This document shows, piece by piece, positions 35,897-45,319 of a stretch of 62,670 bases of DNA (position 1 is the stretch's first letter; each line of letters starts with the position of its first letter). The stretch comes from Blastocatellia bacterium. Lineage in GTDB: Bacteria; Acidobacteriota; Blastocatellia; UBA7656. The stretch is taken from contig DATENM010000076.1 in assembly GCA_035275065.1 (NCBI GenBank), positions 1 to 62,670 on the forward strand, in the 5' to 3' direction. The notes beneath the pieces are model-generated. The model was not told the origin of the DNA. It saw only the letters and a list, made by a program, of their open reading frames with translations, and made no database searches. The translations under genes and the position numbers were made by a program.

Positions 35897-38137
35897 CTAG
35901 GGCTTCTCCTCTAAGCGGATCACGAAGCTATCTTGTGGCAAGCCGATCAACCGGGCGACCTGGTCTTTGTAAAGCCTGACCGTGTGAAAGGTCTTCGGGT
36001 CATGCTGCCAGCTATAGCGCACGTCTACGTCAACCCGGTCGGTCTGCGGCGCGCGATAAATTCGGAATGTTTTTGCGATGTAACTTTGGCCGTCAATCGC
36101 CACACTGAGCGAGCGGTCGTAGTTGAAGCGACTGCCTGAGGTGGCGGAGAACTTCTTGGCGCTATAGCCGTCCGGATCAATGTCCGGGTCGTAGACTTTG
36201 ACCATAACGGTGCGCCCCTTTCGGTAATCGCTCCACCACAGTCGCCTTCCCGGCAGAACCCACTTCGCCATCACCCACAGACCGCCGACCGCCGCGGCCA
36301 CAGCCAGCAATGACAGGCTCCAGAGAATCCAACGGGAAAAGCGCACGCTCAATGGGCCTACGGTTAGCGGGTCGCCTCCGACCCGATGGGTTTCTGCCTC
36401 GACCGGCAATTGAATAGAGTCGAGGTAGTTCGCCCCAGACAGGCGATTGGGCTGGGCCAGGACGCGGAAATATACCTGTCCGGGCGTCAGCCATCCTTCG
36501 CCCTTGAGCCAGTCGAGTTGCACGGGGACCGCAGTTACGAACCGCCCGTCCGCGTCCGGCACAAGCGCTGTCGGCGCTCCGGGCAGAGGGACCCCCGACT
36601 TGTCGAGCAACTGCAAGGCGAGCCAGGTCGCCGGCTCTTTGATCGTGCTCGACACATCACTAACCTTCTGGTGCCTGGCATCGAGCAGCGACAGGACGAG
36701 CGTCGCTGTTGACTGCGGCTTCATCGTGCGAATGCCGCCGACCGGGTCAGGGTCGTCAAGCTGCAAAAAGAAGGGGTGGAGGTCGTTGACTTCCAGGACT
36801 TCATCATAAGAAGAGGCGTTGTCGGCAAAGACATCATAGTCCGCACCGCTCTTGAGTTTGACCAGACCTTTCAAGCGCACGCGGTACGTCCCGAGTTGCG
36901 GCGGCTGCCATTCGGCGACAAACTTGCCATCGCCCTGGAACGCAGTTTTAATCTCGGTCACTGCGCCGGTCGGCGACGTGACCACTAGCGACGCGTCGAT
37001 AGGGTATTCCGAGAGCATCTGGAGCGGCACTCCGCCGCTGTCGGTCGCCTGGAAGACGAAGCGCGCAGGGGTTTCCATGCCGGCCACTCTGGCCGGCGAC
37101 AGTCGCTGAATGTTGGCTGAAGTCAACTCAACCCGCGGCGTGTAGCTGCGCGATGGGTCGCGTTTGAGCTTGTAGGTGCCGGGCTTGGGGTCATCGACAA
37201 CAAAGCGGCCGAAGGTTCCGGGGATGACGCCAGCGCCGCCGGACGACAGCGGGATGTCGTTACCGTCTGGGTCAACCATGCCGATGGCTGACCTCGGCAG
37301 CCCGAGGTTGACGCTGAAAACGACGCGCCGCAGGTAAGGCGGGCAGGCGTACTCGTCGCCGGCGAATGGCGAGCTGGAAGAGCCGAGCCACTCATCGACG
37401 ATACCCTGAATGATGGTGAAGACCTTGGACGAGGCGGTTTCCGCCAAGCGTGCGCGCCCGGCGCCGGCAATGCTCTCCCAGAATGCCCCGTCGCCTTCGT
37501 TCCAGTAGTTAAGGCTGTCGTTAATCCCGACCACCCAGATGCCGACTTTTCGGTCGCGCAGCTCCTGAGCATACCTGGCAATGCTCGCCTTCAGGTCTTC
37601 GAGCCTCGTCCCGCGGACCTCCGGGCGGCCATCCGTGATCAAGAGCAGCACGCGCCGCCGGTCCGGCAAAGGCCCGGACCGCTCCATCAAGTCGTACTCG
37701 TTGATGGCTTGTCGCATCGCATCGGGCGTGTTGGTATAGATCAAATCATGGGGAGTGACCACGCGCTCGATGACCGCCTTGGCGTCGCGCAGTGCGCCGC
37801 CAGGATCAGCGGGGTTGTAGCGAATGCCATAATTGGATAGTGACACGGAAGCCGTATCGCCGAAGTCAATGATCGACAGGCGGTGGATCAAGGCGGTGCC
37901 CTCGACCTGTTCCGCCAGCCGGTAGACGAGGTTCTTCACCTGCCCGATACGATGCATGTTCTTGTCGTTTTGCGGCGACTTCCACATGCTGGAGGACTGG
38001 TCGATCAAGATCGTCGCGTCGAGGCCGCTGAAGTGCGCCGCCGCGCCGCCCGGCGGTGGGCTGCCGGCCGTTTGCGGATTGCCGACGCCGCTGAGCGTGA
38101 TCAACAGGAGCAACAGGGTCAACGCCGCTTTGCGCAT
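35897..38137 (-). CDS. periplasmic vWA-domain membrane protein
   Basis: The 746-residue protein has a signal peptide (MRKAALTLLLLLITLSG). A vWA domain at about 39-250 has MIDAS DQSSS at 46-50, and several beta-sandwich (Ig-like) stretches follow. One membrane segment lies near 606-628, and a cytoplasmic tail of 117 residues is beta-rich. It overlaps the upstream gene by 19 bases and has AAGGAG eight bases before its ATG. The layout suggests an envelope sensor or adhesion subunit in the same complex as the tubulin-like proteins. Confidence 0.8.
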   Translation of the reverse strand: MRKAALTLLLLLITLSGVGNPQTAGSPPPGGAAAHFSGLDATILIDQSSSMWKSPQNDKNMHRIGQVKNLVYRLAEQVEGTALIHRLSIIDFGDTASVSLSNYGIRYNPADPGGALRDAKAVIERVVTPHDLIYTNTPDAMRQAINEYDLMERSGPLPDRRRVLLLITDGRPEVRGTRLEDLKASIARYAQELRDRKVGIWVVGINDSLNYWNEGDGAFWESIAGAGRARLAETASSKVFTIIQGIVDEWLGSSSSPFAGDEYACPPYLRRVVFSVNLGLPRSAIGMVDPDGNDIPLSSGGAGVIPGTFGRFVVDDPKPGTYKLKRDPSRSYTPRVELTSANIQRLSPARVAGMETPARFVFQATDSGGVPLQMLSEYPIDASLVVTSPTGAVTEIKTAFQGDGKFVAEWQPPQLGTYRVRLKGLVKLKSGADYDVFADNASSYDEVLEVNDLHPFFLQLDDPDPVGGIRTMKPQSTATLVLSLLDARHQKVSDVSSTIKEPATWLALQLLDKSGVPLPGAPTALVPDADGRFVTAVPVQLDWLKGEGWLTPGQVYFRVLAQPNRLSGANYLDSIQLPVEAETHRVGGDPLTVGPLSVRFSRWILWSLSLLAVAAAVGGLWVMAKWVLPGRRLWWSDYRKGRTVMVKVYDPDIDPDGYSAKKFSATSGSRFNYDRSLSVAIDGQSYIAKTFRIYRAPQTDRVDVDVRYSWQHDPKTFHTVRLYKDQVARLIGLPQDSFVIRLEEKP

Positions 38138-41100
38138 TGGGGCACTCCTTTCTCCAAGTACTCGTCACGCACCCATTCGGGCAGGTGCCGACGACTGCGC
38201 TGAAGGATGGTCGGCATGGGATGCTGCTGGGCGCAGCGGTGAAAGCGCAGGTAGACTTTCCGTGATCCGGGGCGCTCGTCCGGGATCAGCTTTAGATAGC
38301 TTTCATGCCGCAAGGGGTCGAACTCGCTGCCTTCGGGCACCTTCGGCTGTTTTTCTCTATCCTCCAGCTCGTCTATTGCTATCGAGAATTTCACCTCCTC
38401 GTCGTGCAGCTCTTTGAGTACGGCAAGCAGCCTCTTCAAGTCCGGCGGGCGCGGCGAGGCGCGCAAGATACAAGCCCGGCGGTAAACGGAGTCGCAACAA
38501 TCATCGGAAACGACTTGCCACATCTTGCCGCCTTCGGCCTCGGCCTCGGCGAAGCGTTGGATCAACTGATCAACCCAATCGGCCAGCTCACTGAAATACC
38601 CCGGCTCCAGGACCCTGATCGGCTCCTCGCTGCCGCACCATTCGGCGGCCTCCTCAATGCGCAGCTCAAGGAAGCGCAGGCCGGTCAGCTTCTCTAAGCG
38701 CGCCAGCTCCTTCTTCAAGGCCGCTTTCGCCGCGACGCCTGCGAACTGGCCGACAAGCGCGCCGGTCTCCTCAAAAAGCGCGCGGTTGCTTTCCTGCCGC
38801 AAGTCGGCGTCTCTGAGATAGGCCACGTCGGCCAGCGCCTTAGTCACATTCTCCAGGGCCGCTTTCGACTGCCGGAACTTCGCGGACGGCTGGCGGTGAA
38901 TGACCTGCGGCAGGTAGCTGAGAAAATCTTCGAGGTCTCGCCACTTCTTCTCCTCCTGCTTCAATAACCCGTACAAGGATTCCAGGTCGCCGCGGCGCAA
39001 ATCGGATTCGGTAACGAGCCGAGTCAAAACCTGTTCGGCAACGCCATCGGTTTCGGCAACCAGGTCTTCAGCCGGGTCGAGCGATAAGCCGGCGTTTACG
39101 CCTTTACGCCGAAAGGCCTGGTAGCTCCAGGCGAGCATGGCCGTCTGCTTCTGCGCCTGCCAATGGCTGACGAGCTTCTGTGACCGCTGGTTCAGCAAGC
39201 CGTCAGGCTTAGCGGTTCGCAGGTAATCTGCCAGTCGCTTGACGTCCAGGGCGAGGCACGTCGAAAGGAGGGCTTGCTCGATGCCCAGCCAAACCTCCCA
39301 ATCCGTCAGGTCTGCGGCCACAGCCGGGTCAGCCCCCTTGAGGTTGGTGGATAACTCTTGCGACAGGACTCGCTTGAGCTTGGCCAGCCAGTCTTGCCGG
39401 CCCGCCTCCCACACCTGCTGAATCGTTTCGAGCAAGATGCCGTGCGGTCCCTCAACATGCGCTCGCATGTTCTGCCACTCGGTGTAAATCACCTCCGCAG
39501 TCGCGCCGCCACCGCGTGCGCGCGCGCGCGCAACTTTTAACTGCGTCCTGAGTCGCACCGCCTCCGTGCTGTTCGCAGGGAGGTCGGCCAGTTCCAACTC
39601 CGCCTGTTCAAACTGTCCGTCCCGGATGCTCTGTTTGATCCGCCCGATAGTCGCCTGGCGCAACAGGTCGTGCCGGTAGGTTTCCAGGTTCGGATCGGTT
39701 TCGCCGTCGAGGGAGGCGGCAGCCGCTTGATATTCCGGCGGCGGCAACTCGTCTTTCAGCAACGCCTCAAGGACTGCGTACCAAGCCGTCCGACGTTGCT
39801 CCTCCTGCTGCAACAGTGCGAGCCGCAGGGAATCCGGCTTTGCCCCGACAAACTGACTCTTGCTCGCGCGCCAGTCGGCCCACCATTTTGCCGCATCACG
39901 CCAGGTCGAAAAATTCTCCCGGTAGGTTAAGTCTCCAAGGGCGAGCATCTCCTTCTTGTTAGCCAGCAAGCCGGTATAAATCTCTCCCGGCGCGGTGCGC
40001 TCAACCAGTTCGACGAAGCCGCTGACATCCCAGTGAGCCAGCGCGTCGTCCAGATGGTAATTGACGATTTTGCGCTTCGCTTCGGCCCGCAGCTTTTCAG
40101 CGAGGGCATGGTGCGGCAGTTGTGAAAGTACCTCTTCCGCGACTCGCAGGCCGTTCTCATAGACTTGTAAGGGCGGGCTCGTCTCGCTCTTGAAGAGGCT
40201 AAGCGCCGCGTTCACCAGATCGAGCCATCCTCTATATTGCTCAGCCTCATGGCTGAAGGCCGGCGGCAGTTTCAAATTGCCCTGCTCCGGCGCGGGAAAC
40301 TCGAAAGGCTCGCCTCGTTGCATCTGCTTCCAGACGGCTGCCATTTGGCTGATCTGGCCCGCCACCTCTTCTACGCGTGCGCCGACCATCGGTGGTAAGC
40401 CAAGCGCGTGCATGCGCAAGCGGCTGATGAGCAGCATCAAATCATCTGCGGTGACTGCCGCATCCACCTCGCGGCTCAGGCTGGCGGTGATCGCCGCCAG
40501 CCCGGCTTGGAACCAGCTCTCATCCATCTCCCACCGCGCTTCGTCCAGAGGCAGACTCGCGAACTGTGTCCAGAACTGGCGCAATGCGTCGAGCGTCACC
40601 GCAACGAGCGCCTGTTTACGGATAAAGTTTTGGGCCGTCGCCCGCCAATAATCCCGCGCCTCAAGCAACTGGCGTTGTCGCTCCAGGGGCAATGGCGCGG
40701 TGGCCAGACATGCCTGCGCTCTCTGTAGCAGATCGACGGTTAAGCGGACCTCCGTCCAACTGTCAGGGGGCGAGCCGGGGAAGTGCGACAGCCATTCATT
40801 GACGCCCTTACGCAAATGATCGACCCGGTCAATCTCCTCCTGGAGCCGCTTGATCTCTGCCTTAAATCCGTCGGGCACCAGCCCTAATGCGTCTAACGTC
40901 TGCTGCGCTTCGTCAACCTTCCAAGCCCGCAACGCCTCCTCCACCTGTGCGGCGATCTCTTGAAGGCGGAAGTGGAACAGCACGTCGTACAACTGCATGA
41001 ATTCCGGTATCTCTTCGTAAGCCAAGACGCCGGAAGCCACGGCGATGAAGTCATTGAGTGCCGGCCTTTCTTCGGCCTGCTCGCCGACCCGCTCAAGCGC

Positions 41101-41448
41101 CACGGACAGCCACTTCCGCAGGCGGTTCACGACCTCCGTGCGCAACGGCACGGCGACGCCGGGATAGGCTTCCAGTCGCTTGAGGAAGTCCGGCAGCCTG
41201 TGATCGGTCAGCCCCTCGATGCCATTCCATGTCGTCAACAGTTCTTCTAATTCCGGGTCGCGGGGACTCTCCGATTCGGGGAAGTCATCGCCTAACAGTA
41301 TGATCGCCTTTTTCGCCTGCGGCGTTCCCTCGGCCTCGCGGACGATCTGGCGCAGCAACTCCCTACTCCTCTCGCGTTGCGCCGGGTCCGACCCGCGCCT
41401 GAAAATCATCGCCTCGGCAAGCGCCTGACGAGCGGCTTCCATGTCCAT
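38119..41448 (-). CDS. large cytosolic helical protein of unknown function
   Basis: Start placed at the ATG at 41448 (MDMEAARQALAEAMIFRRG), where GGAG sits six bases upstream; the frame extends to 41562, which would overlap the CAP gene. The 1109-residue protein has no signal or membrane segment. It is rich in Leu, Glu, Arg and Gln, with long amphipathic helices, Trp-containing alpha-solenoid-like stretches (AKWWADWRASKSQ, QYRGWLDLVNAALSLF) and no catalytic motif I can name. It is probably a scaffold between the membrane proteins and the nucleotide-driven subunits. Confidence 0.7.
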   Translation of the reverse strand: MDMEAARQALAEAMIFRRGSDPAQRERSRELLRQIVREAEGTPQAKKAIILLGDDFPESESPRDPELEELLTTWNGIEGLTDHRLPDFLKRLEAYPGVAVPLRTEVVNRLRKWLSVALERVGEQAEERPALNDFIAVASGVLAYEEIPEFMQLYDVLFHFRLQEIAAQVEEALRAWKVDEAQQTLDALGLVPDGFKAEIKRLQEEIDRVDHLRKGVNEWLSHFPGSPPDSWTEVRLTVDLLQRAQACLATAPLPLERQRQLLEARDYWRATAQNFIRKQALVAVTLDALRQFWTQFASLPLDEARWEMDESWFQAGLAAITASLSREVDAAVTADDLMLLISRLRMHALGLPPMVGARVEEVAGQISQMAAVWKQMQRGEPFEFPAPEQGNLKLPPAFSHEAEQYRGWLDLVNAALSLFKSETSPPLQVYENGLRVAEEVLSQLPHHALAEKLRAEAKRKIVNYHLDDALAHWDVSGFVELVERTAPGEIYTGLLANKKEMLALGDLTYRENFSTWRDAAKWWADWRASKSQFVGAKPDSLRLALLQQEEQRRTAWYAVLEALLKDELPPPEYQAAAASLDGETDPNLETYRHDLLRQATIGRIKQSIRDGQFEQAELELADLPANSTEAVRLRTQLKVARARARGGGATAEVIYTEWQNMRAHVEGPHGILLETIQQVWEAGRQDWLAKLKRVLSQELSTNLKGADPAVAADLTDWEVWLGIEQALLSTCLALDVKRLADYLRTAKPDGLLNQRSQKLVSHWQAQKQTAMLAWSYQAFRRKGVNAGLSLDPAEDLVAETDGVAEQVLTRLVTESDLRRGDLESLYGLLKQEEKKWRDLEDFLSYLPQVIHRQPSAKFRQSKAALENVTKALADVAYLRDADLRQESNRALFEETGALVGQFAGVAAKAALKKELARLEKLTGLRFLELRIEEAAEWCGSEEPIRVLEPGYFSELADWVDQLIQRFAEAEAEGGKMWQVVSDDCCDSVYRRACILRASPRPPDLKRLLAVLKELHDEEVKFSIAIDELEDREKQPKVPEGSEFDPLRHESYLKLIPDERPGSRKVYLRFHRCAQQHPMPTILQRSRRHLPEWVRDEYLEKGVPQCAKRR

Positions 41449-41470
41449 AACCATCTCCGACTGTGACGCC

Positions 41471-42394
41471 TTACTGCACTTGAATCTGCGGCCCCCAGTA
41501 GATGTCATAACCGCCGTGTTTGGGGAAGTAGAACCGCAGCTTGTAGACGCCGGCCGGAACATTGGCGGTGCCGCCGGCGATCTTTTGCGCGGCCCCGACG
41601 GCTCGCCCCTGGTCCGACGAGAAGAACTCGAACTGTTCGGGCCTGGGCGTCGGGCTGACCGGCGTAGCCACCAGGCTCAAACTCTCACCCGCGCGTACCT
41701 GTAAAGGCACCGGCTGGTCCGTCTCGGCACGGATGGCCGCAAAATTCTGCGTCGCTTCCACGTCGTTGCCCTTGACCGAGACGCCGACGCCGAGGTGTGT
41801 GTAGGCCGGATTGAGAATGTTGGCGCGGTGGCCCGGACTATGCATCCAGTCATCCATAATTTGCCTCGCGACTTTTTTTTTATCGCTCAGGTCCAGGTTG
41901 GCCCTCTGCCAGATATTCTCGTTCGTCAAGCCGATCAGTTGCCGGTGGCGAATGGCAATGCGGTCAGCCGGCGACAGGCTATCCGGGTCGTTGTGGTCAA
42001 AAAAATTGCGAATAAACATGTCGTCGCTGTGGCTCCGCGCCGTTTCTTGCAGCGTCGGTTCCGGTTGTAATGCCGGCTTCAGCCCCGCTTTCAGACGCTC
42101 TTCGTTGACCAATGCCAGGATGGCTTGTTCGATGTCTTCGGCATGAGTGATGCCCAGCTTCGCGGCATCTGCCGCTGACGGGCGCGGCAGCGGCGGCCCC
42201 GTGGTAGGAGTGCCGCTCCCTGTGCCTCCTGTTGACGCGGCGGGCCCCAGGGTCCCATCAGGCACCGGGTTACTGGCGCGCCCCCGCACGTTGGGCGGTA
42301 TCGGCTTGCCCATCTCGCCGATCACCGGGCGAAGGATTAAGAACCCGGCCAGCAGGAGCCCCGAAATGATCGCTAACCAGATGATCAGCTTCAC
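41471..42394 (-). CDS. CAP/SCP-domain membrane-anchored protein
   Basis: GTG start with GGAGG eight bases upstream. The 307-residue protein has an N-terminal membrane anchor (LIIWLAIISGLLLAGFLIL) and a proline-rich linker. A CAP (SCP/YkwD) domain at about 88-225 has LVNEERLKAGLKP, TARSHSDDM, FDHNDPDS, a GLTNENIW motif and HSPGHRANILNPAYTHLGVG. A beta-rich extension of about 80 residues follows. CAP domains in bacteria occur in secreted or envelope proteins. In this operon it probably acts on the periplasmic side. Confidence 0.85.
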   Translation of the reverse strand: MKLIIWLAIISGLLLAGFLILRPVIGEMGKPIPPNVRGRASNPVPDGTLGPAASTGGTGSGTPTTGPPLPRPSAADAAKLGITHAEDIEQAILALVNEERLKAGLKPALQPEPTLQETARSHSDDMFIRNFFDHNDPDSLSPADRIAIRHRQLIGLTNENIWQRANLDLSDKKKVARQIMDDWMHSPGHRANILNPAYTHLGVGVSVKGNDVEATQNFAAIRAETDQPVPLQVRAGESLSLVATPVSPTPRPEQFEFFSSDQGRAVGAAQKIAGGTANVPAGVYKLRFYFPKHGGYDIYWGPQIQVQ

Positions 42395-42428
42395 GACTGT
42401 TTCCTCCGGGATTTAAAAAGTGACCGCA

Positions 42429-45284
42429 TCAGTTCTGCAACCAGGTCGAAGGATTAACCGGCACGGCGCGGCCCGGGTTGAGCGGCTTTCCGTTAACCCG
42501 TATCGGGAACGCGGTCACGTCAATGATGAAGCCGCTGTGGTGGCGCAATTCTTTGAGAATCTTTTCCCTGACCGCCGGCAGCTCCCGCAGGGCGGAATAG
42601 ACCGAGTCATTCGGCATCCCCTCTGGCAGGGGCTCAAACAGCTCGATCCTCATCACCTCGACGCCGAGTTCGTAAAGCGCCACTCGCGTGGCCGAGCCGG
42701 CCAGCGAAACGGCTTCTTGTAAGAAAACCATGTCCGGCCTTTGCGGAAAGTAGGTGCGCAGCAGTAAGTCGGCCCTGAACAGGAAGTGCAGCCATTGATC
42801 GTTCAGCGCCTTATAAAGCCCTTTCTCCCACAGGCGATCCTTGTAGCGTTTCCTTGCCGAGTCCTCTGTCGGGGAGGATGACGAGGGCGACCCGGAGTTA
42901 CCGTTCGTCGGTGACTCTTCGTCGTCCAGGTATTTCTCCATTTCATCGAGCAGCCTGGTGAGCCCCTCCTGAACGGCTTCGACGTAGAGCGCATCGATGA
43001 CCATCCGTTGTTCGGCCGCCTGATCGATCTGCTGTGCCTTCTGCAACGTGATCAGCGCAGCAGAAAGCCCCATGCGCAGTTGCTGATAGACATCGGTCTG
43101 TTTCTCTCTCGACAAATGGCGGCGCAAGAGGTCAATGGGGTCGGTCGCGCGGCCTAAGTGATCGGCGTTGAAGTGGAGTTGAGCGGCGACCTCTTTAGCC
43201 AAGGCCCTGGCGTCCATCCGCTCAGCTTCGGCCCGTGTCCGCCGCTCCTTCTGATCCAAGTATCCTGCCGCCAGTTGCTGCACTCTTTCCGCCACGGGGC
43301 CTTGCGCCTCAGGCAGCACCTCCCGCACTCGTCCGGCTATCGCCGTGTATTGCTCACCCACCTTCCGTACCGCCTCGGCCAGGCTGGACGCCGGGTTGAC
43401 GTATTCTTTCAGCGCGGTCAGCGAGTTCTTTTGTTCATTCAAGAGGCGGGGGATGGCTTGGAACACGTCCTCGCCGTCGAAAGAGGCGCTCATTTCTTTG
43501 AGCCTTTTCAGGGTGCCCGCGTCGTCTTGCAGTTTAATTTTGAGCGCGAGGACAATCTGTTCCGGGGATGCAAACTTATTCACTGTCTCGCTGAGGTACT
43601 GATGTCGGATGACCTCAAGGTGGGTCCTGAGGCTGGTGATGTCGCTCAACATTTCAGACAGGTCCCGGCCCTCGCGCCCGAGCTGCCGGGACAACTGTTG
43701 GCAAAACTGGAGGGCTTTATTGATCTCGACGAACAATTGGCGGGAGTTGGCCTCGTCGAATGGCTCATCGCGTAACAAGCTCCAGCAATGACGCAGCCCC
43801 TCCCGAATGTCGGAGGCCCCGGCCACCTGGCCAGTGATCTGTTGCAGCATGGCTTGCTGTTTCGTCTGGCCATCCTTGAGTCGGTCAAAACCGCTCATGA
43901 GGACTGCATGCATCTTCTCTATCGCTGTGGTCAGTTCGGCCTGAGGCGGGCCAATGTTTGGCCCCACTGTCTGCGCGCCGGTCGGGGGTTCGGCGTCGCC
44001 CGATATAACACCCGCTTGCGTCTCGCCAGTCCGAGTGGGGGCGCCGGCGGGCTGAACGTTTTGCGTTTGACGGTATAGCTGGTCACACTGCCCCAGCAAT
44101 TCGCCCAAGCCTTCCCTCATCCTGTTCAGGTGGCTGAGTAGTTTGTGTTTATGTTCAGTTGAGCACTGGTTCGAGCTAGAGATCAGGTTTCTGATCATCT
44201 CGTCGTAACTTTTCCCTTTCGGGCCCTGCGGCTGCTTGGGTTGGATCAGTGCTCTGTACTCAGGGGCAACCCTTTCAAACTGGGAGCGTGACTTCTGAAG
44301 AATGTCCATCAGGGCGCCGTTATCGCCGGCCCCCGGCTGGGTCGGCTTAAGCAACGCTTCACGTTTAGCGGCGGCTTTCACCCGCAGGTCATAAAGCAGG
44401 TAAGCGAGAACGGCCACGATGATGATCGCCAGCAGGGCTACCATGATCCAAGCAAAGTATGCCGCGTTCTCCGACCTCGCCAGTTGGTTCTCCAGGTCCT
44501 CCTTTTGGCGTGTCCAGGACTGCCGCTCATCTTCTCGCTGTGGATCATTGGGATGGGGGTTTCGGTCGGGAGGGGTCTCGCTGCCCCCACTGCTCGGCGC
44601 GCTGCCGGCGTAGCGGTGTACGGCGGCGGCGAACCCATTGGCGTCGGCCAAACCGGCAAACATCTGCGCTTCGTCCGCCCCCGAAGTCCGCACGTCCAGG
44701 CTGATGCCCTGACTGCCGAGCGCCGCTTTGATCTGACCCAGAGACGTCTCATATCTGGCGTTCCTCACCTGAGCCAGGATGGCGGTAGCCTCGGCGCCGA
44801 GGGCGCACGGCACCTGTGCGAAGAAGTCTTCAAAAACGTCTTTGCCTGCCACCGTCTTGCCATTACCGTATGGCATGGCGCCGGCCGTCCCGTTGGTGTT
44901 GTCCCTACGCGTGGGCAGTGGATTCTCGCCATCATCCCAGTAGATACAAAACAGTTTGCCGGGCGGCGTTCCTTTGGGAGACAACCCGATGCCCAAGGCT
45001 TTGGCGTTGCTCTGGCCCTTCAGGGTTGCGCCGGCCGACACGAGCGTCAAGCTATATTCCTGGCCGCCGCACATGACTGAGGTGGTCGCCCGTTGTACCG
45101 GAGGCGGGGTCTGGGCGCGGTCGCTTGCCGAGTGGATGCAGATGAAGGCCGCAGCGATCAAGAGCCGGTTGAAAAGCCTCCACAACCTGCGCGTGACGCC
45201 GGCCCTCTGAGGGCGGCAGGGCGAGCCATCTCCAGGCAGATGGTTGAAACCCGAATGCTCGATGACTAGGCTTGACCGCAACAT
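42429..45284 (-). CDS. membrane protein with long cytoplasmic helical domain
   Basis: The 951-residue protein starts at the ATG at 45284 with AAGGGG nearby. A hydrophobic segment at 36-52 is followed by a periplasmic part with three or more Cys (MCGGQEYSL, LFCIYWDDGE, AQVPCALG) up to about 277. A second membrane segment is at 278-299, and about 650 residues of cytoplasmic helices follow, including coiled-coil stretches. I recognise no family. It lies between the vWA-Hsp70 gene (35-base gap) and the CAP gene (34-base gap), and shares the periplasm-membrane-cytoplasm layout of its neighbours. Confidence 0.7.
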   Translation of the reverse strand: MLRSSLVIEHSGFNHLPGDGSPCRPQRAGVTRRLWRLFNRLLIAAAFICIHSASDRAQTPPPVQRATTSVMCGGQEYSLTLVSAGATLKGQSNAKALGIGLSPKGTPPGKLFCIYWDDGENPLPTRRDNTNGTAGAMPYGNGKTVAGKDVFEDFFAQVPCALGAEATAILAQVRNARYETSLGQIKAALGSQGISLDVRTSGADEAQMFAGLADANGFAAAVHRYAGSAPSSGGSETPPDRNPHPNDPQREDERQSWTRQKEDLENQLARSENAAYFAWIMVALLAIIIVAVLAYLLYDLRVKAAAKREALLKPTQPGAGDNGALMDILQKSRSQFERVAPEYRALIQPKQPQGPKGKSYDEMIRNLISSSNQCSTEHKHKLLSHLNRMREGLGELLGQCDQLYRQTQNVQPAGAPTRTGETQAGVISGDAEPPTGAQTVGPNIGPPQAELTTAIEKMHAVLMSGFDRLKDGQTKQQAMLQQITGQVAGASDIREGLRHCWSLLRDEPFDEANSRQLFVEINKALQFCQQLSRQLGREGRDLSEMLSDITSLRTHLEVIRHQYLSETVNKFASPEQIVLALKIKLQDDAGTLKRLKEMSASFDGEDVFQAIPRLLNEQKNSLTALKEYVNPASSLAEAVRKVGEQYTAIAGRVREVLPEAQGPVAERVQQLAAGYLDQKERRTRAEAERMDARALAKEVAAQLHFNADHLGRATDPIDLLRRHLSREKQTDVYQQLRMGLSAALITLQKAQQIDQAAEQRMVIDALYVEAVQEGLTRLLDEMEKYLDDEESPTNGNSGSPSSSSPTEDSARKRYKDRLWEKGLYKALNDQWLHFLFRADLLLRTYFPQRPDMVFLQEAVSLAGSATRVALYELGVEVMRIELFEPLPEGMPNDSVYSALRELPAVREKILKELRHHSGFIIDVTAFPIRVNGKPLNPGRAVPVNPSTWLQN

Positions 45285-45319
45285 ATCGTTCCCCTTAAGC
45301 AGTGATGTGTGTCGCCAAC

